Below, in pieces: positions 1-10,700 of a stretch of 64,000 nt of DNA; position 1 is the first letter of the stretch; every line of letters begins with the position of its first letter. Source of the stretch: Marinifilum sp. D714. GTDB taxonomy: Bacteria; Bacteroidota; Bacteroidia; Bacteroidales; Marinifilaceae. Made by a program: the position numbers and the translations under genes. The notes under the pieces are model-generated. The model ran no database searches, was not told where the DNA came from, and saw only the letters and a program-made list of their open reading frames with translations. Location of the stretch: contig NZ_JALPNU010000007.1 in assembly GCF_030851345.1 (NCBI RefSeq), forward strand, positions 1 through 64,000. Direction: 5' to 3'.

Positions 1-92
1 ATCCTTTATTTGGAATTATTCTGTAAAGAAAATTAAACTCTCTTAATAATGTTTTGTTAATTTTATCAAACGAAAGAATAAAACACTTTTAC

Positions 93-102
93 GTTGGGTG
101 TA
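93..102 (+). other. Candidate cassette boundary (attC R'-like half site)
   Basis: The sequence GTTGGGTGTA fits the integron R' consensus GTTRRRY in its first seven bases. It is the exact reverse complement of TACACCCAAC at 3020-3029, on the far side of the restriction-modification genes. In integron cassettes the start of a cassette is complementary to the R'' end of its own attC site, so the 10-bp complementarity is what a cassette would show. The rest of the upstream site is not recognisable here. No integron integrase lies in the window, so this is an inference from structure. Confidence 0.4.
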
Positions 103-120
103 ATTTAATAGAGTGCTACT

Positions 121-160
121 TATAGTCTGTAGACTGATAGTCATCAATTATATACTTTTG
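121..160 (+). promoter_or_regulatory. Putative controller-protein operator (C-box) and promoter
   Basis: GACTGATAGTC at 132-142 has the GACT-N3-AGTC form of known C-boxes, the binding sites of restriction-modification controller proteins. It overlaps a second arrangement, AGTCTGTAGACT at 124-135, so two adjacent half-site pairs are possible. Just downstream, TACTTTTG at 153-160 fits the Bacteroidota -7 element TAnnTTTG, 17 bases before the ATG at 177. An operator just upstream of the -7 box would let the controller protein tune its own operon. The site assignment rests on motif similarity only. Confidence 0.6.
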
Positions 161-176
161 CTTCAAAATATTTCTA

Positions 177-398
177 ATGACTATAGAGGAAAAATTTGGA
201 GCAGTATTAAAATCCGTACGAGTTTCAAGAGGAATATCCCAAGAAAAATTAGCTTTTAATGTAGACCTTCATAGAACATACATCGGTAGCGTTGAAAGAG
301 GTGAACGTAATATTTCATTAAAAAACATCAATCTAATTTGCAGTGCTTTAGAAATATCTTTAAGTGATTTTTTTAAAGAAGTTGAAAATATAGATTAG
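177..398 (+). CDS. XRE-family controller (C) protein of an R-M system
   Basis: This 73-residue protein is essentially one XRE/Cro-type helix-turn-helix, with the recognition region around residues 20-50 (SQEKLAFNVDLHRTYIGSVE then NISLKNINLICSAL). Its length and domain match restriction-modification controller proteins. These bind a C-box as dimers and time expression of the endonuclease after the methyltransferase. It lies 6 bases before the HNH endonuclease gene and has C-box-like sequences just upstream, which supports that role. It could be a generic XRE repressor, but the context argues for a C protein. Confidence 0.82.
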   Translation: MTIEEKFGAVLKSVRVSRGISQEKLAFNVDLHRTYIGSVERGERNISLKNINLICSALEISLSDFFKEVENID

Positions 399-404
399 TA
401 CTAC

Positions 405-1085
405 ATGAATTATTGCGGAAAAACAATTAACAGCAGGTCGAGATTTGAAGATGTACAAAAGAGAAAATGTCATAGAGAGCCTGGACATGAAGGGAAATGT
501 GAGGAATTTCCATTTTTAAAACATTTGGCGAAGACAAATAAGAGAATAGCTGATAAGATAAAGAGAGATTCAACTATGACTACTGGTGCTGCATGGAAAA
601 GTGAAGATGCTGGTCCTAATAGAATACTTAGATGGGTAATGCTATTGTCAGATGAAGAGCTTTTAAAGTATGGTTTAGATATGAATGCTCTTAAACCTCA
701 AGTTATTGCGAAAATAAGAGAAAAGGCATCTGATTATGATTCCTGTATTCAAGTCGCCATCAAATTAACTTGGCTTGTTTATCAGATGAATGGAGCACCT
801 GAATGTCCCGAAAATATAAAGGAATATTTGGAAGAACACTGTGGAGTTATGAATAATTCAACTGTATGTAGCATCTGCTTGGAAGAAATAGATTTCGATT
901 TATTTCATAGTGCTCAACGAGGTAAAGCTAACTTAGAAACATGTCATTTGAATCCACGAATCCATGACCACGAAAACGTAGGTTTTGGTCATAGAGAATG
1001 TAATATTGCTCAAGGGAACAAAACCTTAGACGAGTTTTATGAATGGATTCGAGGGATTTTGCATCGCGCTGATAATAATTTATAG
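405..1085 (+). CDS. HNH-type restriction endonuclease
   Basis: The 226-residue protein has a C-terminal HNH nuclease fold. C155-x2-C158 forms one structural zinc half. The sequence LETCHLNP places the catalytic His181, and N191, H196, C199 and N200 complete the HNH pattern (NVGFGHRECNIAQGN). A second Cys/His cluster near the N terminus (C22, H23, H28, C32) may be another zinc site. It follows the controller gene by 6 bases and overlaps the convergent methyltransferase gene by 6 bases tail to tail. That layout indicates the restriction partner of a type II-like system. The recognition sequence cannot be read from the protein. Confidence 0.82.
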   Translation: MNYCGKTINSRSRFEDVQKRKCHREPGHEGKCEEFPFLKHLAKTNKRIADKIKRDSTMTTGAAWKSEDAGPNRILRWVMLLSDEELLKYGLDMNALKPQVIAKIREKASDYDSCIQVAIKLTWLVYQMNGAPECPENIKEYLEEHCGVMNNSTVCSICLEEIDFDLFHSAQRGKANLETCHLNPRIHDHENVGFGHRECNIAQGNKTLDEFYEWIRGILHRADNNL

Positions 1086-2960
1086 TTCGTATTCGTAGGA
1101 CAGCTTATTTAGTTTGTGTAATAGTTTATTTCGTTCTTGCAGAGTTATTGCAAAATCATTAATTTGATTATTCCATTTCTCATTTTTGACAGGAATTGGC
1201 AAAAGCAGTTCATTTAATCTATTACCAATGCTTCCTAATGTGGATTGGATAAATATCAAACTTCGAATTTGTTCAATTATTTGCTTTTGATTCAGAATAT
1301 ATAATAATTCAAAAGATGAGAAGGTTTTTGCGTTAAGTACTTTAATAATTTTAACGTGGCTTTGAACAACACATTCAGTCATTCCATTTAAAATCATTGA
1401 AGTTTTACCTATTCTATACCTTCCATCAGCAACCATTAATATATCATTTTCCTTAATGTTTTGGAGTTTTGCATATTTTGTGTAAACATCTTGACTTACT
1501 GATTTTGTAGGGTCATAGTTGATTTCTAAGTTATTTAAATCAGATGTTCTAATAAATGGAATTACACCAGTTCCATATGCCTCTGAGCCAACTTCATTAC
1601 CTTTCTTTATTTGTAATTCATCCTGTTGTATTAACTCTTTAATGCTAATAAATCCATTAACTGGAAAATCAAATTTATTTTCATCTCTCCAGTTATTTGA
1701 AGAAATACTATATCTAGGAACTAGGTAATATTTATCTTTTATATTAGCCTCTTTCCAAATACCATTTTCTATAGGGTAAGAATTCCCGATATCTATAAAA
1801 TCATCTTTTATTTTATTACCATTGTTATCAACAAGTCGACCTCTTTTATCATGTCCACAGTGAATGGCAACAGAGACTTTAAAATCATTCTTAAAACTTT
1901 TTTCTTTTTGGAATACCAGAATGTTTGTCTTAACGTCAGTACTAGGTTGGAACAATGTTCTAGGACAATCAATCATCGCAAGGATTTTAACCTTATCACG
2001 CATATAATCCCAAATGAACCCAAGACTTTTATTCCCGAAAATTCCTTCGGGCAGTACTATTGCAGCTCTACCGCCATCTTTTAATAGTTTAATGCACAGT
2101 TCTAAAAATAAAATTTGCGGTGATTGTTCTTTTAGAATCTGTTTTGTTTTAGAATAGCAGTTCTTTTCTTTATTAAAAATCCAACTATATCCAAAATCAA
2201 ACTTCTTTAATATGTCTTTGTCTTTAATTCCAATTTTTGCTCCAAATGGTGGATTTGTAACAATAACATCAATAGTACCTAAAAGGGATTTAATACTAGG
2301 GTTTTCAATATCTAGTGAATTTTCATTAAGAACTTTAAAATTGTCTCTAGTATAAATTTCAAGTATAGCATTTGCTGTACTTGATAAAAAATCATCTTTT
2401 TCTATACCTACTAGTCTTCCAGTGTACTTTTTATCCTGATTTAAGATTTGAGTAATACTTTCAATTAAGAAACCACCTGTTCCACAAGCTGGGTCACAGA
2501 TAACATCTTGACTTTTGGGAGATAGGATTTTAATTAAAGATGTAACAACAGATTTTGGAGTAAAGAACTGTCCTTTATCTCCTCTCAAGTTGGGGCCAAC
2601 AAGAGTTTGAAATGCATCACCGATAATATGTGCTGGTGCATCTTTTATATTTACTTGGCTTAGATTTTCTATTATATACTTTATGTGATTATCATCTAAT
2701 TCAAACGGACTAAAAAAAACATCAATATTAGGATAGCTAGTTTTTAAATAGTCAAGTATCTTATCAGGTGATTTTTCTTTACCAACTGACTCTTGCACAG
2801 ATAAACAGTATAGTAAAACTTTTGATATATCTTTTATTAAAATCTCAGCTCTACTGACGTTACTATTTGAATATAAATGATAGTAAATTGTCTTAAAGAC
2901 CTGTAAATAATCATCTTTAGTATCAATCGGAAAAATAATATCTTTTTGTATATTGCTCAT
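1080..2960 (-). CDS. Fused N6-adenine DNA methyltransferase/specificity protein
   Basis: This 626-residue protein carries an HsdM-like N6-adenine methyltransferase domain, with the AdoMet motif DPACGTGGF at about 156-164 and the catalytic motif NPPF at 236-239. From about residue 420 a single HsdS-like target-recognition region follows (GTGVIPFIRTSDL, then NDILMVADGRYRIGKTSMI). One recognition domain fused to the methylase is typical of stand-alone type II methyltransferases, not the two-domain type I HsdS. It is convergent with the HNH endonuclease gene, so it is the protective partner. No HsdR is adjacent. Its start, MSNIQKDI, leaves a 211-base leader shared with the next segment. Confidence 0.87.
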   Translation of the reverse strand: MSNIQKDIIFPIDTKDDYLQVFKTIYYHLYSNSNVSRAEILIKDISKVLLYCLSVQESVGKEKSPDKILDYLKTSYPNIDVFFSPFELDDNHIKYIIENLSQVNIKDAPAHIIGDAFQTLVGPNLRGDKGQFFTPKSVVTSLIKILSPKSQDVICDPACGTGGFLIESITQILNQDKKYTGRLVGIEKDDFLSSTANAILEIYTRDNFKVLNENSLDIENPSIKSLLGTIDVIVTNPPFGAKIGIKDKDILKKFDFGYSWIFNKEKNCYSKTKQILKEQSPQILFLELCIKLLKDGGRAAIVLPEGIFGNKSLGFIWDYMRDKVKILAMIDCPRTLFQPSTDVKTNILVFQKEKSFKNDFKVSVAIHCGHDKRGRLVDNNGNKIKDDFIDIGNSYPIENGIWKEANIKDKYYLVPRYSISSNNWRDENKFDFPVNGFISIKELIQQDELQIKKGNEVGSEAYGTGVIPFIRTSDLNNLEINYDPTKSVSQDVYTKYAKLQNIKENDILMVADGRYRIGKTSMILNGMTECVVQSHVKIIKVLNAKTFSSFELLYILNQKQIIEQIRSLIFIQSTLGSIGNRLNELLLPIPVKNEKWNNQINDFAITLQERNKLLHKLNKLSYEYEL

Positions 2961-3019
2961 GTTAAATGAATTCTATAAGTATCGTTTCACAATATGGCAA
3001 AGGTATGAAAAAGAAAAAC

Positions 3020-3155
3020 TACACCCAACAATTTGTATAAGTAATGCGGGGTATAGAGCGAAAATAAAACGTAAATACTTATATTTGAGCATGATTACGG
3101 TTTGAAAGTTTAGTGCAATTAATTCCCGCACTACTCATACAAGTAGCCGTTAGCA
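3020..3155 (+). repeat. attC-like recombination site between gene segments
   Basis: The segment opens with TACACCCAAC, an R''-like RYYYAAC end, and closes with GTTAGCA at 3149-3155, an R'-like end. Inside are two arms, TTGTATAAGTAATGCGGG at 3033-3050 and CCCGCACTACTCATACAA at 3125-3142. They pair over 18 bases with two mismatches. Overall length (about 136 bases), palindromic structure and end motifs resemble integron attC sites. A stretch at about 3099-3121 recurs downstream of the next gene. Whether it is active, and which recombinase would use it, is unknown. Confidence 0.45.
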
Positions 3156-3171
3156 CCCATAAATAACAAAA

Positions 3172-3684
3172 ATGAAAACAGAAATTACGAGAGAAGACTT
3201 TTTACAATTTAACAAACATGTTCAGTCTACAATAAACCATAGAAAGCCTATTTTATTTGCCTTTTCATTTTTAATACTTTTTGTTATAGTAATGAATATA
3301 GGTAAACCATTCGATCTACTTTCTATTGTAACTGAAATATTTTTGATCATTGTTTTATGGGGGCTTATTTTTGTTGTTTTTAAGCAAATTGGTTTATCTA
3401 AAATTAAGAAAATGCCTTATGAAAAAGGGGGAATACTTGGTGAGAGAATATATTTGATAGAAGACAAAGGGTTTAGAGAAATATCTAATTCAAGCGAAAC
3501 TTTTACCAATTGGAATGGATTTAAAGAAATTCAAGAGTCGAAAGATCACTATTATTTATTCGTTGTCAAAATAGCTGCTTATATAATACCTAAAAGAAGC
3601 TTCTCTAATGGAACTGAGGAAGAAGAGTTTATAAATACGATTAATAAAAAAATATTAAAATACAATACGGGTGATAAAAGCTAA
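3172..3684 (+). CDS. YcxB-like membrane protein
   Basis: This 170-residue protein has two hydrophobic helices (about residues 26-43 and 48-70) followed by a soluble domain. The tail (LGERIYLIEDKGFREISNSS, then TNWNGFKEIQESKDHYYLFV and AYIIPKRSF) matches the YcxB C-terminal domain pattern, in which a short segment ending in PKR-F is conserved. Function in the family is unknown. It is alone between two palindromic intergenic repeats, which fits a single-gene cassette. The start ATG is 17 bases after the candidate R' site. The family call is by pattern recognition only. Confidence 0.6.
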   Translation: MKTEITREDFLQFNKHVQSTINHRKPILFAFSFLILFVIVMNIGKPFDLLSIVTEIFLIIVLWGLIFVVFKQIGLSKIKKMPYEKGGILGERIYLIEDKGFREISNSSETFTNWNGFKEIQESKDHYYLFVVKIAAYIIPKRSFSNGTEEEEFINTINKKILKYNTGDKS

Positions 3685-3857
3685 ATTTTATGGGCAGTGA
3701 TGTGCAGTTTGAGAGTTTAGTTCAATTAAGAAACACCAGCAAGCCACTTTAATTGGTTTGCAAAAAAATATAAACAAAATTATGTGGCTTGCTTATTTAG
3801 CGGTTTGATAAGCCAACTGTTAACTATCTCCCTTTACATACATTAAAAAATAAAGAA
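3685..3857 (+). repeat. Second palindromic intergenic repeat (attC-like, weaker)
   Basis: Perfect 10-base arms AGCAAGCCAC (3738-3747) and GTGGCTTGCT (3784-3793) form a hairpin. GTTAACT at 3819-3825 sits where an R'-like end would fall. The block GTTTGAGAGTTTAGTTCAAT near 3708-3727 repeats, with a few changes, the sequence near 3099-3118 in the preceding intergenic region. Complementarity with the start of the preceding segment is limited to TTATGGG against CCCATAA, so this site is less convincing than the one at 3020. Confidence 0.3.
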
Positions 3858-4412
3858 GTGATACATAAATTAAGTTTAGAACTATCAAAAGAGCACCCAT
3901 CCTATTTATGGGCGAAAAAACAATCGGATTCTGTCAATGCATTAGGACATATTGGAACACATATTGATTGTTATACAACTTCACCCAAAGAATCAGAATA
4001 TGAATTAGAAGTGGAGTTGATTAAATGCTTTAACGGTATGCCAGAAATTAATGAAATAGAAAAGAGGAATATTCGGGGTAAAGCTTTAATTCTTTATACA
4101 GATGTCTTAAATAAATTTGGATATGGTACAAAAGAATATGGTGAAGCAAATTTTTTTTTATCAGAAAGTGTTCTTGATTATATATTGTCTTTAGAACCAA
4201 AATTTATTTTAATTGATTCTTGTGGTATTGGAAATCATGGCGATGAGCATATCCGGTTTGATAAGAAATGTGAGACAAATGGCTGTTTTGTTGTAGAAAA
4301 CATTTTCATGAATCATACTATTGCTGAATTAATAACCAATATCAGAATCAAAATTGACATTAGTAATCCTTCTACGGGAAAACCGTGTCAAGTGTATGCT
4401 ATGACAAAATAA
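3858..4412 (+). CDS. Cyclase family protein (kynurenine formamidase-like hydrolase)
   Basis: The 184-residue protein contains HIGTHIDCY (H31, H35, D37), the metal-binding HxGTHxD motif of the cyclase/kynurenine formamidase family. These are metal-dependent hydrolases acting on amide or lactone bonds. A second family element is IDSCGIGNHGDEHIRF. It is somewhat shorter than the usual 200-220 residues, and the Pro-x-His after HxD is not conserved (CYTTSP instead). The start is a GTG (GTG ATA CAT AAA). It stands alone, with no tryptophan-degradation neighbours, so the substrate is unknown. Confidence 0.72.
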   Translation: MIHKLSLELSKEHPSYLWAKKQSDSVNALGHIGTHIDCYTTSPKESEYELEVELIKCFNGMPEINEIEKRNIRGKALILYTDVLNKFGYGTKEYGEANFFLSESVLDYILSLEPKFILIDSCGIGNHGDEHIRFDKKCETNGCFVVENIFMNHTIAELITNIRIKIDISNPSTGKPCQVYAMTK

Positions 4413-4644
4413 GAGCGTATAACAGCGGGTGCTATGTAATGCATAAACGATACCTTGTAAACAATTTTGAATAAATACATCGGATAAAATAAGATATAGA
4501 ATATACCTCTACTGATGTGTGATTTTATCTTGTTCCATTACTAAAAAAAAAAACTAAGCACTTTAGAGGGTTCGTGATTTGGCAAGGAGTTAATCCTAAT
4601 ATATTGGTATAGCCACATGTCACAGACTTGCGGTAGTGTAGTAT

Positions 4645-4682
4645 AAAAAAGCATCAATCTTTTACAGGATTGATGCTTTTTA
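4645..4682. terminator. Bidirectional Rho-independent terminator
   Basis: The arms AAAAAGCATCAATC and GATTGATGCTTTTT flank a short loop and give a perfect stem bordered by A and T runs on either side. It lies just past the 3' end of the minus-strand macroglobulin gene. The 230 bases between the cyclase gene and this hairpin show no gene. GTATAACAGCGGGT near 4415 resembles the first half of another attC-like site. Confidence 0.8.
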
Positions 4683-4703
4683 TATTGAAGTGCTATTTTA
4701 ATC

Positions 4704-7700
4704 CTATTCGCTTTCATGAATCGAAATGCGATTTCCTTTAGAATTTCCTGTAAACTCAGGAGCATACATACTTTGTATGCTGGCGTTTCCGTTCGAAAAA
4801 TTTCCTTTGTTATTGGCTCTCAGCTCGTATTCAAATACATATCTGCCTTTTGGCAGTAGCTCAAAGAAGAAATGGCTTGCTACATCTTTGGTGCTTTGAT
4901 AGTAGCCCAGTCCATCTTGCCATTTGTAGCCTGAAAGAACATCCAAAGGTTCCATTCCGGCAGCACGTAAATCTTTCAGGTGAATGAATTCCAGATCGTT
5001 CTTCGATTCTATCACCAATCGAACGCTAATTAAATCGCCAATTTTAATTGGAGTTTCCGCTGTTATTGGCTCAAGAACTTCACCGTCATCGGTAGATCTC
5101 TTGATGTACATGCTTTTTTGTACGATCAATTCTCCCTGATCAGAATCACTGATTTTATCCAGATCTTCGAAGTATTGCCAGTATACACCTCCAAATCCGG
5201 TAATTTTTCCCTGGTTGCTCACTTTTACTTTTGCCATGGATGAATCAATTTCTTCCTTCTTCCAGTTCAATTTGAAGTATCCTGTTCCAGCTTCTTTTTG
5301 AACCTTTTCCAGCTTATCACTGCTTAGGTTTTTATCCCCAATTGTGATTTGGGTATTGTCGCTCAAAGCCAGAGAATTGTTTCCATGCATCAACAAAGCA
5401 TAAATGGCCTCGGTAGTCGCCTTTGTGCTAGGCCATTTGTTGGTTTGTTTCTTTTTAAGCAGCCATTGTTTTAAACGGGTCACTTTATTCATATCACCTT
5501 CTATTTCATTAAAAGTTTCAATCAATAAAGCCTGGCACTCAATGGCAGACTGGTACCAATACCAACCGCTCTTGTTGCTCTTCCAGTACATGCCATTTTC
5601 CTCCTTCAAAACAGATTGTTCTGTTAAAGCATCCGTAATTTGCTTGGCGGCATCTTCTTCTCCGTTTCTTTTCAAAATCAATGCAATTAAAGCCTTGTTG
5701 TACAAGGATTGGGTTAACCAATCTTCTTTGCATTTTTCGATATACAATTTTGTGATTTCTTGCAATTGATCTGATAAAGGATAGTTCGCTTTAAAGAAAC
5801 TTCTGCAATACAAGTAATGCAAGTCGCTTGCAAATAGAGAAATATCCTTGTTGTCTTTGGCGTTTTCAGCCCATATCGTATACTGTTCTGTAAATTCTCT
5901 ATCGAGATAAGCAATTGCTTTCTTTTCGATTTTTTTGCATTGATCGCGGTATTCATTGTTGATATTTAGCTTTTGCAAATGACCCAATCCAGCCAGTATG
6001 TGTTGGGTAATAAAACGGTTTTCATTTCCCCCGGCAAACCAAGGAAATCCTCCCGATGAAAGCTGCATTTCTCTTAGTTTGTTTAAAGATTGTAGTTGCT
6101 GTAATTTTAGTTTATCCTTTTCAAAAAGATTGGCCAATCTGGCTTTGTTTTTCTCATCATCCTGTGCATCTCTTAACCAAGGTGATTCCTCAATCAGAAT
6201 GGATTTCAATTCCTTGTTTTTCTCCAGTGGAGATGTTAGCGATTGGTCTTTTTTCCAGGCTTGAATGACCTCCTTTATTTTAGGATTCTTTTTAAGAATA
6301 TCCCTGGCCAATGCATTGGCATAGAATCTTGAGAAGCTTTGTTCTGCACATTCATGAGGGAATTCCATAAGGTAAGGCAATGATTTTAGAGCCAGCCATG
6401 CAGGATTGCTTGTATATTCCAGTATGTACTTGTGATTGCTCTGTGTTTTAGAATTGCCATCCTTTAACTTTTCGAACTGAATTTCCTTTGTAGCACCCGG
6501 TTGAACCCAAATCGATTTTGCTTCTGTTACCAATGTTCTGTTCGAAAGTACCGGAATTATTCCCATTTCACCATCGCTGTGCGATCCTGCTTTGGCTACA
6601 ATTTTATATTGAAGGGCAGCAAGATCTTTAGGAACTTTAATGGTCCAGTTCAAACTTGTATTTCCTTTGGCATCCACTTCAAAAGGGAGCATTGGATTAA
6701 AATCCACTTGATTTTTATCGATAGGATTTCCAGTTGCGCCATCGAACAATTGCAAAGCAGCAGATCCTTGTAGCTTCTCTTTGGTAAGGTTACTGATTTT
6801 TGTACTTAGTGTAATGGTATCACCCTCTCTTAAAAAACGTGGGACGTTAGGAATTACATTGAGATTTTTCTGCGTAACAACGAACTTTTCAACATAGCCA
6901 TTTTCAGAGGATTTGTTGTGTGCAAAAAGCATCAATCTCCATTTTGTAAGTGCTTCCGGACTATTGAATTTGAAAATAATTTCCCCCTTTTTATTGGTCC
7001 ACAAGTGAGGATAGAAGAAAGCCGTTTCTTTTAAGTCGTTCCTGCTTTCCACCTGTGTCAACTCTTTCAAGCCTTTTTTCGTGCTGATAATTACCACACC
7101 ATTACTGGCTCTTGATCCGTATAATGCGGTGGCTGATGCTCCTTTTAATACCGTAATGTCTGCCACATCCTTTGGAGAAAATTGTGCCCCGGTATTTGCA
7201 TCTACTGGTACACCATCGATAATATACAGGGGAGAGTTAGAGCTTCCTGTACCACTATAACCTCGTATTTTAACAAAACATTCTTCATCCATTTCTTCAT
7301 TCTCCTCAACTACTTCAATAATATCGACTCCTGATATTTGTCCATTCAACTGTAGCATAATGTCATTTCTTACATCACTGGCTTTTACGTAGGCATATGT
7401 TCCCGTAGTGGATGTTTCTCGGGCAATTCCCATAGCGGTAACCACTACTTCATTACATGCAACATCATCATTCTGTAAAGCCATATTGTAGGTGCCAGTT
7501 TTCGAAACGATCATTTCTTGTGTGTTCATTCCTATAAAGCTGAAGATTAATTCTCCACCTTTTGGAACACGGATGGAGTAGAATCCATCAATATCCGTAC
7601 TCACGCCAGTTTTTGTACCTTTAATCATTACGCTAACACCAGGAATAGGCATACCCGTTTCATCGGTTACAATGCCATTCACATTTCCTTCTACATATTG

Positions 7701-10700
7701 TATTGTGTTTTGCTTGCGCTTCAGTTGCTTCAGATATATCTTGTTGGTATACTCGGTATCACCAAAATGGCATCCAAATCGTTTCAATTCATGATATTGT
7801 TTTAGGTATGGAACGGTATTGGTAAAACGGAATGAATTAAAATTCGAAAAATACTGTAAGCCAAAGAATCTGCTTTGAATGTATGCTGCCGAAGAGTACC
7901 TGTTTTTACGGAATCCAATATTTTTTTTCCATGAATGAGTTTTAAACTGATCCAGCGAAGTGTCGTACATGGAAGCCAGAACCTCGGCTTGTGCCTTCTT
8001 GTTGTTCGAATTGGTAATTTTAAAACTCCAGCTCTCTTCTTGTCCTGGCGTAAGCTTGTTTCTGAAGCTTAAGGTTTCAATATTCAGTTTGTTTTCCACT
8101 TCTTTAAAAACTGCAGAGAACTGTTTTTTTACAATACTGTTGTATTTTACAAAGTAGAGGTTAAAGTCCAGTTTGTTTGTGTAAGATTCTTTCACTGGAA
8201 TTTTAACAATGCTGTAGCCATCTACAATGCTTACTAGTTTTTTGAATACATTCTCATTTTTGTAGTAAGCTTCTACATGAACATTTAGACGTTGGCAAGC
8301 CGTTTTTAGCTTTAATATTACGTACTTGTCTTTCTTGAAATCCAAATTCACCATTTCATAAGAAAACATTTGGTGATCGGCCAATTTGTTATTATCAGGA
8401 TGATAAACTTCAAAGTTCTTGCTGGAAATCACCGTATCCTTCCCACTATCGGTAGCTGTTACTTCCAGCTGATAAATACCAGCTTCCCATTTCGATAGTT
8501 TCGGAAGAGCGAACTCTTTCGATTCTTTTGGTCCTGCTTTTTTAGTATAGACCGTATTTCCTTTTGGCCAGTTTTGTTCTACATCGGTGCTGTCGTACAC
8601 TTCATGTGGAAAGTCTTTGATAAATTGTTCTTTGGGAATGGAATGAATTTCCACAATCTCCCAAGGTTTTTTTCTTACAACTCTTGCTGGTCCATTCAAT
8701 TTCTTAATGCTAAGTTCTACATTGGCATCAATAAACTGATCGTTCAAATTTTTGGTTTCGATACTAATGGTTTGATCCTTATTCGAATTCAGTCGACCGC
8801 CCATTACAACATCTACTTTCAGGTTGTGATAAGCAACTTTAATGTTTTGGGAAGAACTTCTGGTTTCCCCGTTTTGATCTGTTACGTCAGCTTTTATGCT
8901 GTAAAGAAATATAGGTTTGTCCTCTTTTTTTGCCACTGAATCGGGAATGGCAACAAAATCAATGGAAAATTTGCCTTGTGCATTGGTTTTGCAAGTTCCA
9001 GTTTTAATAACTTGGGATGAGCTGCCATAAAATCCACGTCTCCAGTCATGCACTCTTTCTCTGCTGACGGTATAATTTACTTTTGAATTGCTAATGTTTG
9101 AACCTAGAAAAGCTTTGGCAAAACCTGTGGCACTAACACTGTCGCCAATCACATAATTGTTCTTTACAGCATCAAAAACTACTTCAAATTTTGGTCGCTT
9201 GTATTCTTCTACCGAAAAGTTGAGTTCTACGTAGTCAAAGTCGTCAATTTTGTCATAGAATGGATCTGGATCTTCAATATTAGTTCCTAAGTCTTCGTCC
9301 ATTTCAATGGTGAATTGGCCGGTAAGCAAATTATCTGGCAATGTAAATTCACCACTTACACTTCCGTATTCATTGGTTTTTAAACGAAATTCCTTGAGTT
9401 CTTCATAATTGGCATCAGAAATGCATATCGATACATAGGTATTAGGAACTACTTGCGATTTCCCATCCTTCTTTTCGCTTAATATGCCTTTGAAATACAT
9501 TGTCTGTCCGGGGCGGTAGATACTTCTGTCCAGGTACAAATAGCCTTTGGCCATATGTTCCTTGTCTTTGTTTCGATCTTTGTAAAATCTGTTGATGTAA
9601 GAATAATTGCTAATCGAGTCGGTACCATCTGTCGCAATAATTTGGTAATGGTGATTCTTGTTGTTCTTTTCAATTAAAAATTCACCATTGCTGTTGGTAA
9701 ATCCATTGCGTTCGAAATTTTCAGACTCACTGCTAACAGATATTTTTACATTTTCCCTAGGTGTTCCTGTTTCCCTGTCCAGAATTTTTATTAGCTCATG
9801 TTTTTTCTGGTTAATACTAAGCATGGAAAGTTTGCTTATTGAAATCACTGCATGATTGTAAATCTCATCTATAGAGCTAATCTTTTTAGATCCTGAGGAA
9901 AGCAAAATGTAATTCCCAGAAGGCAGTGCAGGAAAATCTACTTCAGTGGTATATTCGTAATAGTCCTTTTTAGGCTGAAGCAAATAAAATTTTGATGCGA
10001 TCGCTTTTGTTTTCTTCAGTACATTCAATAATAAACTATCCTTTTTGTATGATGATTTGTTCTTGTAAAAATCGAAGGGAACAGGATAGGCTGAAAGATA
10101 CAAGCTATCAACGCTCTTGAACTCAACTTTGGCAAGAAAAGCTTTGTTAGGCATATTGTATTGCTCAGTTTGAAGGGATACAGAGGCTTGTTCAATTTTA
10201 TTTTTCAAAATGGTACACAGCAAGCCTCCATCTGAATTTGGATATTGTTTCACAACCGAATTGCAAATATCTAATGCTTTTATGCGATAGTTTTTCAAGA
10301 TGGGATCGTATTTGGCATTGTAAGCATTACTTTCCTTGAAATAGTAATCTGCAATTTTGTAATTGATCATGGATGAAGCTGAATGCTTTGCAAATCGATT
10401 GGAAAGTCTTTTTAGTTCTTTGATATACAGATCTTCTTTGTTTTCGATATTTCCTTGTTCCTTGGCAAAATTCAATCGCTCCAATACCACATCAACATAG
10501 GCTGTTGTGTCAGAAGACTCATGAAACAATTCAAGTTGTTGGTACAATAGTAAAGCATTTCGATTCGAGAATACACTATCTTTTGTGAGGAATGGTTCTT
10601 TGCTAAATTCTTCTGTAGATTTAAACACCACAGGATTGCTGATGTAAAACTTTTCCTTTGGCCTGGTAAAATACCATGTGTTTTTTTGATAATACTGAAT

